The translations under genes and the position numbers were made by a program. Below, one piece after another: positions 7,650 to 14,538 of a DNA stretch of 21,033 bases. The stretch is from Candidatus Faecalibacterium faecipullorum. Its GTDB lineage: Bacteria; Bacillota; Clostridia; Oscillospirales; Ruminococcaceae. Within the stretch, counting starts at the first letter, position 1, and each line of letters opens with the position of its first letter. The DNA lies in assembly GCA_019118985.1 (NCBI GenBank), contig DWXX01000093.1, positions 1-21,033 of the forward strand, written 5' to 3'. The notes below the pieces were generated by a model. It was not told where the DNA came from. It ran no database searches and was given only the letters and a program-made list of their open reading frames with translations.

Positions 7650-7677
7650 TAAGCTATGCCGCCCGCCCCGCCGGTGT
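7650..7677 (-). promoter_or_regulatory. Sigma-K-type (mother cell) promoter of dpaAB
   Basis: The minus strand carries CATAGCTTA (7658-7650), an exact match to the sigma-K -10 consensus CATAnnnTA. An AC dinucleotide lies 17 bases upstream (7677-7676), and a second lies 15 bases upstream (7675-7674), matching the short -35 element. Transcription would start near 7643, just before the GGGAGGG ribosome site, giving a leader of about 16 bases. In Bacillus subtilis the spoVF operon is known to be sigma-K dependent. Confidence 0.6.
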
Positions 7678-7688
7678 GCGCCCAACGC

Positions 7689-7713
7689 AAAAGCGGGCCC
7701 CAAAAGGGCCCGC
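7689..7713 (-). terminator. Rho-independent terminator after the ECF S-component gene
   Basis: The minus strand forms a perfect 8-bp stem GCGGGCCC/GGGCCCGC (7713-7706 with 7700-7693) around a 5-base loop, followed by TTTT. It begins 22 bases past the stop codon at 7736 and separates this group from dpaAB. Confidence 0.85.
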
Positions 7714-7735
7714 AAAGGTCAGGATGATGTTATTT

Positions 7736-8341
7736 TTACCGCAGCACCCGCTCCACGGCGCGGGCGACGAGGCCGCCCAGCAGGCCGCTGACCAGGAACT
7801 CGGCCACGCCCTGCACGCCGACCAGCAGCGCCACAAAGACCAGGGGGTTCGTCGCGCCGCGGGAGGCCACCAAACCCTGGACGTAGTCGCAGTTGTAGAA
7901 GGCCAGCACCAGGTACCCCATGAAGAACAGGGTGTTGAACAGCGGGGCGCACATGGCGCTGACGATGCAGCTCCAGCCCGCCTTTTTGTCCAGCCGGCGC
8001 AGCGCCTCGTAGACAAGGCCGACGCACAGGCCCATCAGAAGGCGGGTGACCACACAGAGGATGAAGGTGTGCAGCACGCTGACCTGGAACAGCGCCCCCG
8101 TCATGGCCGAGCCTCCGGTGACGGCGTCGTAGAAGCTGACCGCCCCGAACACCCCGCCCAACACCAAACCGGCCAGCGGGCCCATGGTAATGGCCCCCAC
8201 TGCGATGGGCAGGGTGAGGAAGCTCATGTACAGCGGGCCCACCGGCACGCTGCCCAGGCCGACGGCTTTCATGACCAGCTCAACGGCCACCAGCAGGGCC
8301 AGGCGGGTCAGTGTCTTGAGATCGGATGATTTGCTTTTCAT
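7736..8341 (-). CDS. ECF transporter substrate-binding (S) component, possibly for pantothenate
   Basis: A 201-residue membrane protein with about six transmembrane helices. The stretch VGPLYMSFLTLPIAVGAI (around 33-50) and the compact all-helical layout fit the S-components of energy-coupling factor vitamin transporters. S-components capture the vitamin and use a shared EcfA/EcfA'/EcfT energizing module, which is not encoded here. Start ATG at 8341 follows AGGAGG with 10-base spacing; a 20-codon longer frame has no ribosome site. It lies 82 bases downstream of the oxidoreductase gene in the same direction as coaX, so pantothenate is the best guess for the substrate. That assignment is inference from context; folate or another vitamin remains possible. 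Confidence 0.8.
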   Translation of the reverse strand: MKSKSSDLKTLTRLALLVAVELVMKAVGLGSVPVGPLYMSFLTLPIAVGAITMGPLAGLVLGGVFGAVSFYDAVTGGSAMTGALFQVSVLHTFILCVVTRLLMGLCVGLVYEALRRLDKKAGWSCIVSAMCAPLFNTLFFMGYLVLAFYNCDYVQGLVASRGATNPLVFVALLVGVQGVAEFLVSGLLGGLVARAVERVLR

Positions 8342-8423
8342 GGTGATAGACCTCCTGCTGCCGTTCCGTCCTTTGTGCCGGATACGGCGCGTCCCAATCA
8401 TGTCGTGTGTGTCTTATCTGTCG

Positions 8424-9404
8424 TTACTTGTCGCAGGGGAAGCGGATCTGCGCGTCGCGGCGGGCGGCGGTGAGGACCCGGCTGACCGCCAGCGAGGTGT
8501 CCAGCATCCCGCTGCACAGCTCCTGGTCGCCGGTGTCGATGGCGTGGGCAAAGGCTTCAAACTCGGCCGCGCAGCGGGGGCGCCTGCCGTTGAGGGAGAA
8601 GTGCTCTTCCCTGCCGTCGTTGGCGTGGAAGGTGACCGCCCCGCAGATGTTGGCGGTGCTCTTTTGCAGGAGATAGCCCTTTGTGCCCTGGATGACGTAG
8701 CGGGCGGGGGCGGCGCAGTCCTTGGCGGCGATGCTGACCGCCTTGAAGGAGCTGTACTCCATGGTCAGGATGCCGCTGGTGTCGATGCCGCGCTCGATGT
8801 TGGCGGCGTAGTGGACCTGCTGCGGCTCGCCGAACAGGCCGACGATGTAGCTGACGTTGTACACCCCCAGGTCCATCAGCGCCCCGCCCGCCTGCTGCGG
8901 GTCAAAGACCGGGGCCACCTGCCCGGCGCAGAAGGCGTCGTACCGGCTGGAGTACTGGCTGAAATTGCACTGCACCAGCCGCACCTGCCCCACCCGGGGC
9001 AGCAGGGCGCGCAGCTTGCGGTAGTTTTCGAGGTACTGGGTGGTCATCGCCTCGAAGAGAAAGACCCCCTTCTGGTGGGCAAGCCGGGCCAGAGCGGCCG
9101 CCTCGGCGGCGGCGGGGGCCAGGGGCTTTTCCACGATGACGTTCCGCCCGGCTTCCAGGGCGGCTTTGGCGTAGGGTGTGTGCAGCAGGTTGGGCAGCGC
9201 GATGTAGACGGTGTCGCAGGCTGCCAGCAGCTGCCCGTAGTCGGTGGTGTGCAGCGGCACGCCGTACTGCGCGCAGAGGGCGGCCGCAGCCTCGGCGCTG
9301 CGTGGGGTGCTGCACAGGGCGGCAAGCTCCGCCACGCCGCTGGATGCAAGCCAGGGCAGAAACTCCTGCACGATCTTGCCGCTGCCGACGATACCCAGTT
9401 TCAT
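8424..9404 (-). CDS. Gfo/Idh/MocA family NAD(P)-dependent oxidoreductase
   Basis: A 326-residue protein with an N-terminal Rossmann fold, GIVGSGKIVQ at 4-13, the family EKP motif at 92-94, and a C-terminal alpha/beta domain beginning around 125 that contains GGALMDLGVYNV. Members oxidise or reduce sugars, inositols and related polyols or dihydrodiols; the substrate cannot be read from the sequence. Its ATG at 9404 overlaps the coaX stop (ATGA), and the AAGGAGG ribosome site lies inside the last coaX codons, so it is translated together with coaX. No role in coenzyme A synthesis is known for this family, so the tight linkage may be incidental. Confidence 0.9.
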   Translation of the reverse strand: MKLGIVGSGKIVQEFLPWLASSGVAELAALCSTPRSAEAAAALCAQYGVPLHTTDYGQLLAACDTVYIALPNLLHTPYAKAALEAGRNVIVEKPLAPAAAEAAALARLAHQKGVFLFEAMTTQYLENYRKLRALLPRVGQVRLVQCNFSQYSSRYDAFCAGQVAPVFDPQQAGGALMDLGVYNVSYIVGLFGEPQQVHYAANIERGIDTSGILTMEYSSFKAVSIAAKDCAAPARYVIQGTKGYLLQKSTANICGAVTFHANDGREEHFSLNGRRPRCAAEFEAFAHAIDTGDQELCSGMLDTSLAVSRVLTAARRDAQIRFPCDK

Positions 9405-10294
9405 CCTGCATTCCTCCTTCGGTTCTGGCCGCGGCCCTGGCCGCTTGGGCGGGGCCGGCGGTCGGGCTTGTGTTCAGGGCGGCGGTCAGGCTTCCCATGC
9501 CGGCCCTCCCCGCGGCGGGCGGGGCGGGCGTTCAGCTCGTAGAGGTAGCCCAGCCCCTTCATCATCAGCTCAGGGTCATAGGTCAGAGGGTGGCGGCAGA
9601 GGGGGGCCACATAGCGGGCCAGCCCCCCGGTCAGCACCAGGGTGGCGGGGGCGCCCAGCTCCTCCTCGATGCGGGCGGTCATCCCGTCCAGCAGGACGGC
9701 CGTCCCCATCACCGAGCCCGAGAGCATGCACTCCTGGGTGGTGGTGCCGATGGCATGGCGGGGCCGCCCCAGATGGATCTGCGGCAGCTGCGCGCAGCGG
9801 TCGCCGAGGGCCCGCAGCCCGGTCGACAGCCCCGGGCAGATCACCCCGCCCCGGAACACCCGCTCAGCGTCCACCACGTTGAAGGTGGTGGCGGTGCCCA
9901 TGTCGACGGTGACCACCGGCAGCGGGTAGTGGGCGGCGGCGTAGGCCGCGTCGGCGATGCGGTCCTTGCCGACGGCGGCGGGGTCGGGCACCCCCATCCG
10001 CAGCCCGGTGCGGATGTCGGGACCGACGATGACCGGGTCGTGCCCGGTGTAGTGGCGGGCGCACTCGGCCAGCGCGCCGGTCAGCTGGGGGACCACGCTG
10101 GTCAGCACCGCCCCCTCGAACCGGACCCTGCGCTCAGGGTTGCGCCGGCGGGCAAAGATGCGCTCCATCTCGGCGCGGTACTCGGCCGCGGTGCGGGTGC
10201 GCACCGTGTCCATGTGGGCCACAAAGCATACACGTCCGTCCCGGATGCCCCCAAGGGCGACGGTGGTGTTGCCTATATCGATGGCTAAGATCAT
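9401..10294 (-). CDS. coaX: Type III pantothenate kinase with a basic C-terminal tail
   Basis: A 297-residue ASKHA-fold kinase phosphorylating pantothenate, the first step of coenzyme A synthesis. Motifs are DIGNTT at 6-11 (phosphate 1), GKDRIADA at 109-116, DMGTATTFN at 131-139 (phosphate 2), PGLSTGLRAL at 154-163 and LTGGLA at 221-226. The start is ATG 10294, since the longer GTG-initiated frame would contain the GGAGGGG ribosome site. The usual CoaX length is about 255, and the conserved part indeed ends near 254. The remaining 43 residues contain 13 Arg and 2 Lys and a repeated KPDRRP. The last residues are encoded by the ribosome site of the next gene. The enzyme is normally insensitive to CoA feedback (family knowledge). 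Confidence 0.94.
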   Translation of the reverse strand: MILAIDIGNTTVALGGIRDGRVCFVAHMDTVRTRTAAEYRAEMERIFARRRNPERRVRFEGAVLTSVVPQLTGALAECARHYTGHDPVIVGPDIRTGLRMGVPDPAAVGKDRIADAAYAAAHYPLPVVTVDMGTATTFNVVDAERVFRGGVICPGLSTGLRALGDRCAQLPQIHLGRPRHAIGTTTQECMLSGSVMGTAVLLDGMTARIEEELGAPATLVLTGGLARYVAPLCRHPLTYDPELMMKGLGYLYELNARPARRGEGRHGKPDRRPEHKPDRRPRPSGQGRGQNRRRNAG

Positions 10295-10368
10295 GGTGTC
10301 AGAAAGCCTTTCGGCCCCTCCTTTCACATACGGCCGCCGTTTTATGCGGCGGCGGTTGGCGTCGCCTT

Positions 10369-10397
10369 ATTGTACCGCATTTCGGCCCAAGATACAA
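10369..10397 (-). promoter_or_regulatory. Candidate housekeeping promoter of coaX
   Basis: TTGTAT (10397-10392), 17 bases, then TACAAT (10374-10369, 5/6 match to the -10). Transcription would start near 10362. The leader contains a 7-bp GC hairpin (10353-10333, loop of 7 bases) ahead of the GGAGGGG site. It has no T-run and is not a terminator. Confidence 0.5.
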
Positions 10398-10402
10398 GGG
10401 CC

Positions 10403-11275
10403 TTACCCGCCGGCGCCCGGATGGGTGGAAAAGCCCTGCCCCCACACTTCGGTCACCTCGCTGACGATCATGAAGGAGCCGGGGTCGATGGCGCGGACCA
10501 GTTTTTCAAGGCGGGGCAGCTCCCGGTTGGAGATGACGGTCAGCAGCAGCTGCCCCGGCTGACGCAGGTACCCGCCCTCGGACGAGAGGAGGGTGACCCC
10601 GCGGTCAAGGTCGGAGAGGATGGCGCAGCGCAGCTCGTCGGTGCGGGTGCTGATGATCTTGACCTCGGTGCGCTTTTCGCCCAGAAGGATGACCTTGTCC
10701 AGCACGATGGTGTAGACCATCACCAGCACCATGCCGTAGAGCACCTGCTCCCGCTCGCTGAAAAGGGCCTGCGCCAGCAGGATGGCCAGGTCAAAGACGG
10801 TCATGCTGGCCGCCACCGGGATGCGGAAATACTTTTGCAGCACCAGCGGCGGGATGTCCATGCCGCCGGTCGAGCCGCCGGCCCGGATGACCAGCCCCAG
10901 CGCCCCGCCGATGCCGAAGCCGGCAAAGAGGGTGCACAACAGCAGGTCGTCGGTGAGGACGACGCCGGCGAACAGCTGCTCCCACACCGCCATGGTCAGC
11001 GGGGACAAAAAGGTGCTGGCCAGGGTGGACAGGGCGAACCGCCGCCCCAGCAGCACCCAGCCCACCACCAGCATGATCAGGTTGACCGCCAGCATCACCC
11101 AGGACGTCGGCAGGCCGGTCAGGCGGTTGGCCGCCAGGGCGATGCCGGTGGCCCCGCCGGTGACAAGGCCGGACGGCACCAGCAGCACCACCACCGTCAG
11201 GGAGTAAAGGCCGTTGCCGACCAGCAGAACCAGGGCGTTGAGAAGCAGGCGTACAGTCAGACTGCGCTGGGTCAT
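10403..11275 (-). CDS. YitT family membrane protein (DUF161 + DUF2179)
   Basis: A 290-residue protein. The first 190 or so residues form five to six transmembrane helices with the family GLVTGGATGIA motif near residue 36 and the AGGSTGGMDI motif near 135. The C-terminal 90 residues are the soluble DUF2179 domain (VKIISTRTDELRCAILSDLDRGVT onward). Family members are widespread in Firmicutes and of uncertain function, probably small-molecule transport. ATG at 11275 follows GGAGG at 9 bases; the longer frame includes that ribosome site and was rejected. Its promoter is at 11351-11379. Confidence 0.9.
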   Translation of the reverse strand: MTQRSLTVRLLLNALVLLVGNGLYSLTVVVLLVPSGLVTGGATGIALAANRLTGLPTSWVMLAVNLIMLVVGWVLLGRRFALSTLASTFLSPLTMAVWEQLFAGVVLTDDLLLCTLFAGFGIGGALGLVIRAGGSTGGMDIPPLVLQKYFRIPVAASMTVFDLAILLAQALFSEREQVLYGMVLVMVYTIVLDKVILLGEKRTEVKIISTRTDELRCAILSDLDRGVTLLSSEGGYLRQPGQLLLTVISNRELPRLEKLVRAIDPGSFMIVSEVTEVWGQGFSTHPGAGG

Positions 11276-11305
11276 AGCGGGATACCTCCGTTGGATAGCA
11301 GATAG

Positions 11306-11350
11306 CAAAAAAGACCCGCGTCCGCCGTTTTTGGGCAGGCACGGGTCTTT
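11306..11350 (-). terminator. Rho-independent terminator after the GltD-like gene, inside the YitT leader
   Basis: Minus strand AAAGACCCG (11350-11342) pairs with CGGGTCTTT (11318-11310) around a 23-base loop and runs into TTTTTT (11312-11307). It lies 41 bases past the stop at 11391. The promoter for the YitT gene ends at 11351, immediately before the 5' arm. Confidence 0.8.
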
Positions 11351-11379
11351 ATTCTAACAGAAATATCCGCCCGGGTCAA
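11351..11379 (-). promoter_or_regulatory. Housekeeping promoter of the YitT gene
   Basis: TTGACC (11379-11374, 5/6 match), exactly 17 bases, then TAGAAT (11356-11351, 5/6 match). This is the best sigma-A promoter match in the window. The predicted start near 11346 falls within the 5' arm of the terminator at 11306-11350. Confidence 0.7.
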
Positions 11380-11390
11380 GCCGTCCGGCT

Positions 11391-12713
11391 TCAGACCTTC
11401 AGCTCCTGCTCACCAAAGACGTCGGAGGTGGGGGTGGCGAAGGTGGGCACATCGGCATAGGGGTCGGGTTCGGTGTCGGCGGGCAGGCTCTTCATATACT
11501 CGTCCATGGCGACGGCGACCTCCTTGGCCATGGCCACCGCCTCGACGACGGTGCGGGCGCCCTTGACGGCGTCGCCGCCGGCAAAGACGCCGGGGCGGGT
11601 GGTGCGGCCGTCGTGGTCGACGGTCAGCAGGCCCTTGCGGTTGGTGTCGATGCCGGTGGTGGTCTCGATCAGGCTGCTCTCCGACCCCTGGCTGACCGAG
11701 ATGATGACCCCGGTGTGGGGGTAGAAGGTCTCGCTGCCCTCCACCTGGGTGAAGCTGCCGTCCTCCCCTTTGACGGTGTCGCGGCAGATCAGGCCGTCGT
11801 CCCGGATCTCGACCGGGGCCTTGCAGAAGCGGAAGCCCACCCCTTCCAGCTTGGCGTAGCTGACCTCGTAGTTGGAGGCGCTGATGCAGCTCTCATCCCG
11901 GCGGGCGTAGCAGGTGACGTGCCGCGCGCCGTTGCGGATGGCGGTGCGGGCGCAGTCCATAGCCGAGTTGCCCACCCCGATGACCGCGATGTTGTCCCCC
12001 AGGCGGAAGGCCTGGCTGTTGGACAGGTAGTCGATGCCGAAGGCGACGTTGCCCAGGCTCTCGCCCTTGATGTGCATGGCGTTGGCCTTCCACAGGCCGG
12101 CGCCGATGAAGATGCTCTTGTACCCGTCCCGGAACAAATCGTCGATGGTCAGGGTGCGGCCGATCTCGGTGTTGGGGCGGACCTTGATGTCCTTGAGCTC
12201 GAGGTGGCGGTACTGGAAGTCGTCCAGCACGCTGTCGGGCAGGCGGTAGTTGGGGATGCCGTAGCGCATGACCCCGCCGATCTTGCCCCGGGCCTCAAAG
12301 ATGGTGATGTCGTAGCCCCACCGCGCCAGAAGCACCGCGATGGTCAGCCCCGCCGGCCCCGAGCCGATGATGGCGGCCTTCATCCCGTTTTTGGGGGCGG
12401 GGCCGGCCACCATCTTGCTGGCGTAGGTGGTGGAGATGTAGTTCTCGATCACCGAGAAGTGCACCGGGTCGTGGGAGGGCATCCGGTTGCGGACGCAGTG
12501 GCCCTCGCACTGCTTCTCGTGGTCGCAGACCAGGCTGCACACGGTGGTGAGGGGGTTGTTCTCAAACAGCATCCAGCCGGCCTTGTCCATCTCGCCGGCC
12601 TTGAGCAGGCGGATGACCTCGGGGATGTTGGTGTGGATGGGGCAGCCCTGCTGACACAGGGGATTCTTGCAGCCGAGGCAGCGGTTGGCCTCGTCCAGGA
12701 CGTGTAGCGCCAT
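11391..12713 (-). CDS. GltD-like NAD(P)-dependent Fe-S flavoprotein oxidoreductase
   Basis: A 440-residue protein of the glutamate synthase small-chain type. An N-terminal domain with eight cysteines (C12, C15, C20, C24 and C59, C63, C69, C73) binds two [4Fe-4S] clusters. It is followed by an FAD site GSGPAG at 117-122, an NAD(P) site GVGNSAMD, and a closing FAD motif GVFAGGDAVKGARTVVEAVAMAKE. It transfers electrons from NAD(P)H to a partner. No glutamate synthase large subunit or ferredoxin-NADP reductase-like NfnA lies next to it, so the partner is unknown and naming it gltD would be premature. ATG at 12713 has a perfect AAGGAGG 7 bases upstream. It has its own promoter and terminator, so it is monocistronic. 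Confidence 0.9.
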   Translation of the reverse strand: MALHVLDEANRCLGCKNPLCQQGCPIHTNIPEVIRLLKAGEMDKAGWMLFENNPLTTVCSLVCDHEKQCEGHCVRNRMPSHDPVHFSVIENYISTTYASKMVAGPAPKNGMKAAIIGSGPAGLTIAVLLARWGYDITIFEARGKIGGVMRYGIPNYRLPDSVLDDFQYRHLELKDIKVRPNTEIGRTLTIDDLFRDGYKSIFIGAGLWKANAMHIKGESLGNVAFGIDYLSNSQAFRLGDNIAVIGVGNSAMDCARTAIRNGARHVTCYARRDESCISASNYEVSYAKLEGVGFRFCKAPVEIRDDGLICRDTVKGEDGSFTQVEGSETFYPHTGVIISVSQGSESSLIETTTGIDTNRKGLLTVDHDGRTTRPGVFAGGDAVKGARTVVEAVAMAKEVAVAMDEYMKSLPADTEPDPYADVPTFATPTSDVFGEQELKV

Positions 12714-12778
12714 GATGTTCCTCCTTCTAATGCTGACGGATGCCGATGCGCCGTTGTATCCAAGCGGCTCTTACCATT

Positions 12779-12807
12779 ATCATACACCAAAACGCCCGCG
12801 CGCGCAA
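12779..12807 (-). promoter_or_regulatory. Candidate promoter of the GltD-like gene
   Basis: TTGCGC (12807-12802), 17 bases, then TATGAT (12784-12779, 5/6 match). The predicted start lies near 12772, leaving a leader of about 59 bases. The 133-base gap to recQ holds no convincing terminator. Confidence 0.55.
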
Positions 12808-12846
12808 TGCCAAATTTGTGCTTTTGGACGAAAAATCCGCTTTCCC

Positions 12847-14358
12847 TCACCCGAACCGCTCTACCTCCCGCAGGATGGCCCGGCCGTACCGGCGGGCCCG
12901 GCCCTCGCCGATGCCCTCGATGGCCAGCAGCTCGTCCATGGTGCGGGGGCGGCGGGCGCAGACTTCCCGCGCCGCCGCGTCGGACAGGACCATGAAGGCG
13001 GGCAGCTTCTCCTTGCGGGACAGCTCCCTGCGCAGCTCGTACAAAGCGGCCAGCAGCTGCTCGTCCCCCGGGGCGATGGCGCGGCTGGCGGCTTTGACCT
13101 GGACTTTGCGCCGCGTCCCCTCCGCCCAGGGGGACAGGCAGTTGGAGCAGTTGCCGCAGCGGACGGGGGCCTGCTCGCCGAAATAGCGCAGCAGCTCCCC
13201 CCGCAGGCACCGCCGGGTGGTGGCGTAGTAGGTCATCTGCTCCAGACGGGCGCGGGCCGCCTCGGCGGCGGCGTGGCGCTGCTCCGGGGGCAGGGGGCCG
13301 TCCTCCTCTTCCTTCTCGATGAAGAAGCGGGCCAGCCCCACGTCGCTCGCGGCGTACAGCAGCACGCACCGGGCCGGCGCGCCGTCCCGCCCGGCGCGGC
13401 CCGCCTCCTGGTAGTAGCTCTCGAGGTCGCGGGGCATATTGTAGTGGACCACCATCCGCACGTTGGGCTTGTCGATGCCCATGCCGAAGGCGTTGGTGGC
13501 CACCATCACCTGCACCCGGTCGTAGAGGAATTCCTCCTGGTATCTGCGGCGGTCGGCCGCGTCCATCTGCCCGTGGTAAGGCCGCGCCGCAAAGCCGGCC
13601 CGCTGCAGCGCGTCGACGGTCATGGTCACCTGCCGCACGGTGGAGCAGTAGACGATGGCGGGGTCGTCCTCCCCTGCTTCTGTCAGCAGCCGGAGCAGGG
13701 CGCCGTGCTTGTCGTCAGGGTCGAGCTGGCGGGTCTCGAAGCGGAGGTTGGGCCGGTCAAAGCCGGTGACCAGCCGGAAGGGGTCGCGCAGCCGCAGCTG
13801 GTCGGCGATGTCCTGGCGGACCCGGTCGGTGGCGGTGGCGGTGAAGGCGGCCACCACCGGGCGGCTGGGCAGCTGGTCGACAAAGTCCCGCACCAGCATG
13901 TAGCTGGGGCGGAAGTCCCGCCCCCACTGGCTGATGCAGTGGGCCTCGTCCACCGTCACCATGCTGACCGCCTGCTGCCGGGCAAAGCGGATAAAACCCG
14001 GCATCTGCAGCCGCTCGGGCGCGACGTAGATGATCTTGTACTGCCCCTCGGCGGCGCGGCGGAGCATCAGGGCCTTCTGGCTGTCGGTCAGGCTGCTGTT
14101 CAGGTAGGCGGCGCGCACCCCCACCGCCATCAGCGCCCGCACCTGGTCCTGCATCAGGCTGATCAGCGGGCTGACCACCAAAGTCACCCCCGGCAGCATC
14201 AGCGCCGGCACCTGGTAGCACAGCGACTTGCCCGCGCCGGTGGGCATCACCGCCAGCACATCCCGCCCCGCAAGGATGGCCCCGACGATCTCCCCCTGCC
14301 CCGGGCGGAAGCCGTCGTAGCCAAACACCCTCTTCAATACGCCGCGTGCATCTTCCAC
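12847..14358 (-). CDS. recQ: RecQ family ATP-dependent DNA helicase without winged-helix domain
   Basis: A 503-residue 3'-5' DNA helicase acting in recombination and replication repair. In order: the Q-like motif FRPGQ at 17-21, Walker A PTGAGKS at 39-45, DEAH at 137-140, TATAT at 174-178, motif VI QEAGRAGRDG at 317-326, a zinc site of C384, C401, C404 and C407, and an HRDC domain from about 431 to the end. Only some 24 residues lie between zinc site and HRDC, so the winged-helix part of the RQC region is missing. The start is a GTG at 14358 behind a perfect AAAGGAGG, because the frame upstream has no other ribosome site. It is divergent from the glycosyltransferase at 14539. Confidence 0.93.
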   Translation of the reverse strand: MEDARGVLKRVFGYDGFRPGQGEIVGAILAGRDVLAVMPTGAGKSLCYQVPALMLPGVTLVVSPLISLMQDQVRALMAVGVRAAYLNSSLTDSQKALMLRRAAEGQYKIIYVAPERLQMPGFIRFARQQAVSMVTVDEAHCISQWGRDFRPSYMLVRDFVDQLPSRPVVAAFTATATDRVRQDIADQLRLRDPFRLVTGFDRPNLRFETRQLDPDDKHGALLRLLTEAGEDDPAIVYCSTVRQVTMTVDALQRAGFAARPYHGQMDAADRRRYQEEFLYDRVQVMVATNAFGMGIDKPNVRMVVHYNMPRDLESYYQEAGRAGRDGAPARCVLLYAASDVGLARFFIEKEEEDGPLPPEQRHAAAEAARARLEQMTYYATTRRCLRGELLRYFGEQAPVRCGNCSNCLSPWAEGTRRKVQVKAASRAIAPGDEQLLAALYELRRELSRKEKLPAFMVLSDAAAREVCARRPRTMDELLAIEGIGEGRARRYGRAILREVERFG

Positions 14359-14402
14359 CTGTTTTTCCTCCTTTTGCGCGTTTTCGCGCCTGTACAGGGC
14401 AC

Positions 14403-14411
14403 AGTATAGCA
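14403..14411 (-). promoter_or_regulatory. Extended -10 promoter of recQ
   Basis: TGCTATACT on the minus strand gives an extended -10 with no good -35. The 12 bases TTGTGCTATACT (14414-14403) are identical to those of the carboxypeptidase promoter at 6210-6221. The predicted start is near 14396, 38 bases before the GTG. Confidence 0.6.
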
Positions 14412-14471
14412 CAAAGCGGCCCCGGGGGCCATATCTCCGGCGCCCTGCGGATGGATTTTTGCCCCGCGGCA

Positions 14472-14480
14472 TGGTATAAT
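14472..14480 (+). promoter_or_regulatory. Extended -10 promoter of the plus-strand glycosyltransferase
   Basis: TGGTATAAT has a perfect TATAAT (14475-14480) with a TGn extension. The -35 is weak (TGGATT at 14452-14457, 17-base spacing). GGTAT/ATACC forms a short dyad over the -10 (14473-14486). Predicted leader is about 52 bases. Confidence 0.65.
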
Positions 14481-14538
14481 GATACCGACCCCTGCCTTAT
14501 GTGCAGCCACCCCATCGTTGAAAAATAAGGAGCCCCCT

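Noticed and set aside
6845..8329. Long plus-strand frame across dpaA and the ECF gene
   Set aside because: It crosses two genes and a terminator of the opposite strand and is Gln/Arg/Gly-rich without domains.
8342..8423. Possible riboswitch or terminator before the ECF S-component gene
   Set aside because: Only an imperfect hairpin is visible, with no T-run and no riboswitch core I can recognise.
12724..12783. Short frame (about 19 codons) ending just before the ribosome site of the GltD-like gene, considered as a leader peptide
   Set aside because: Both possible ATG codons lie within or before the predicted -10 region and would not be transcribed.
12667..14409. Long plus-strand frame opposite recQ
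   Set aside because: Antisense to all helicase motifs; composition artefact.
14473..14486. GGTAT/ATACC dyad at the -10 of the plus-strand glycosyltransferase, considered as an operator
   Set aside because: Arms of five bases, partly forced by the TATAAT element itself; too short to support without a second copy.
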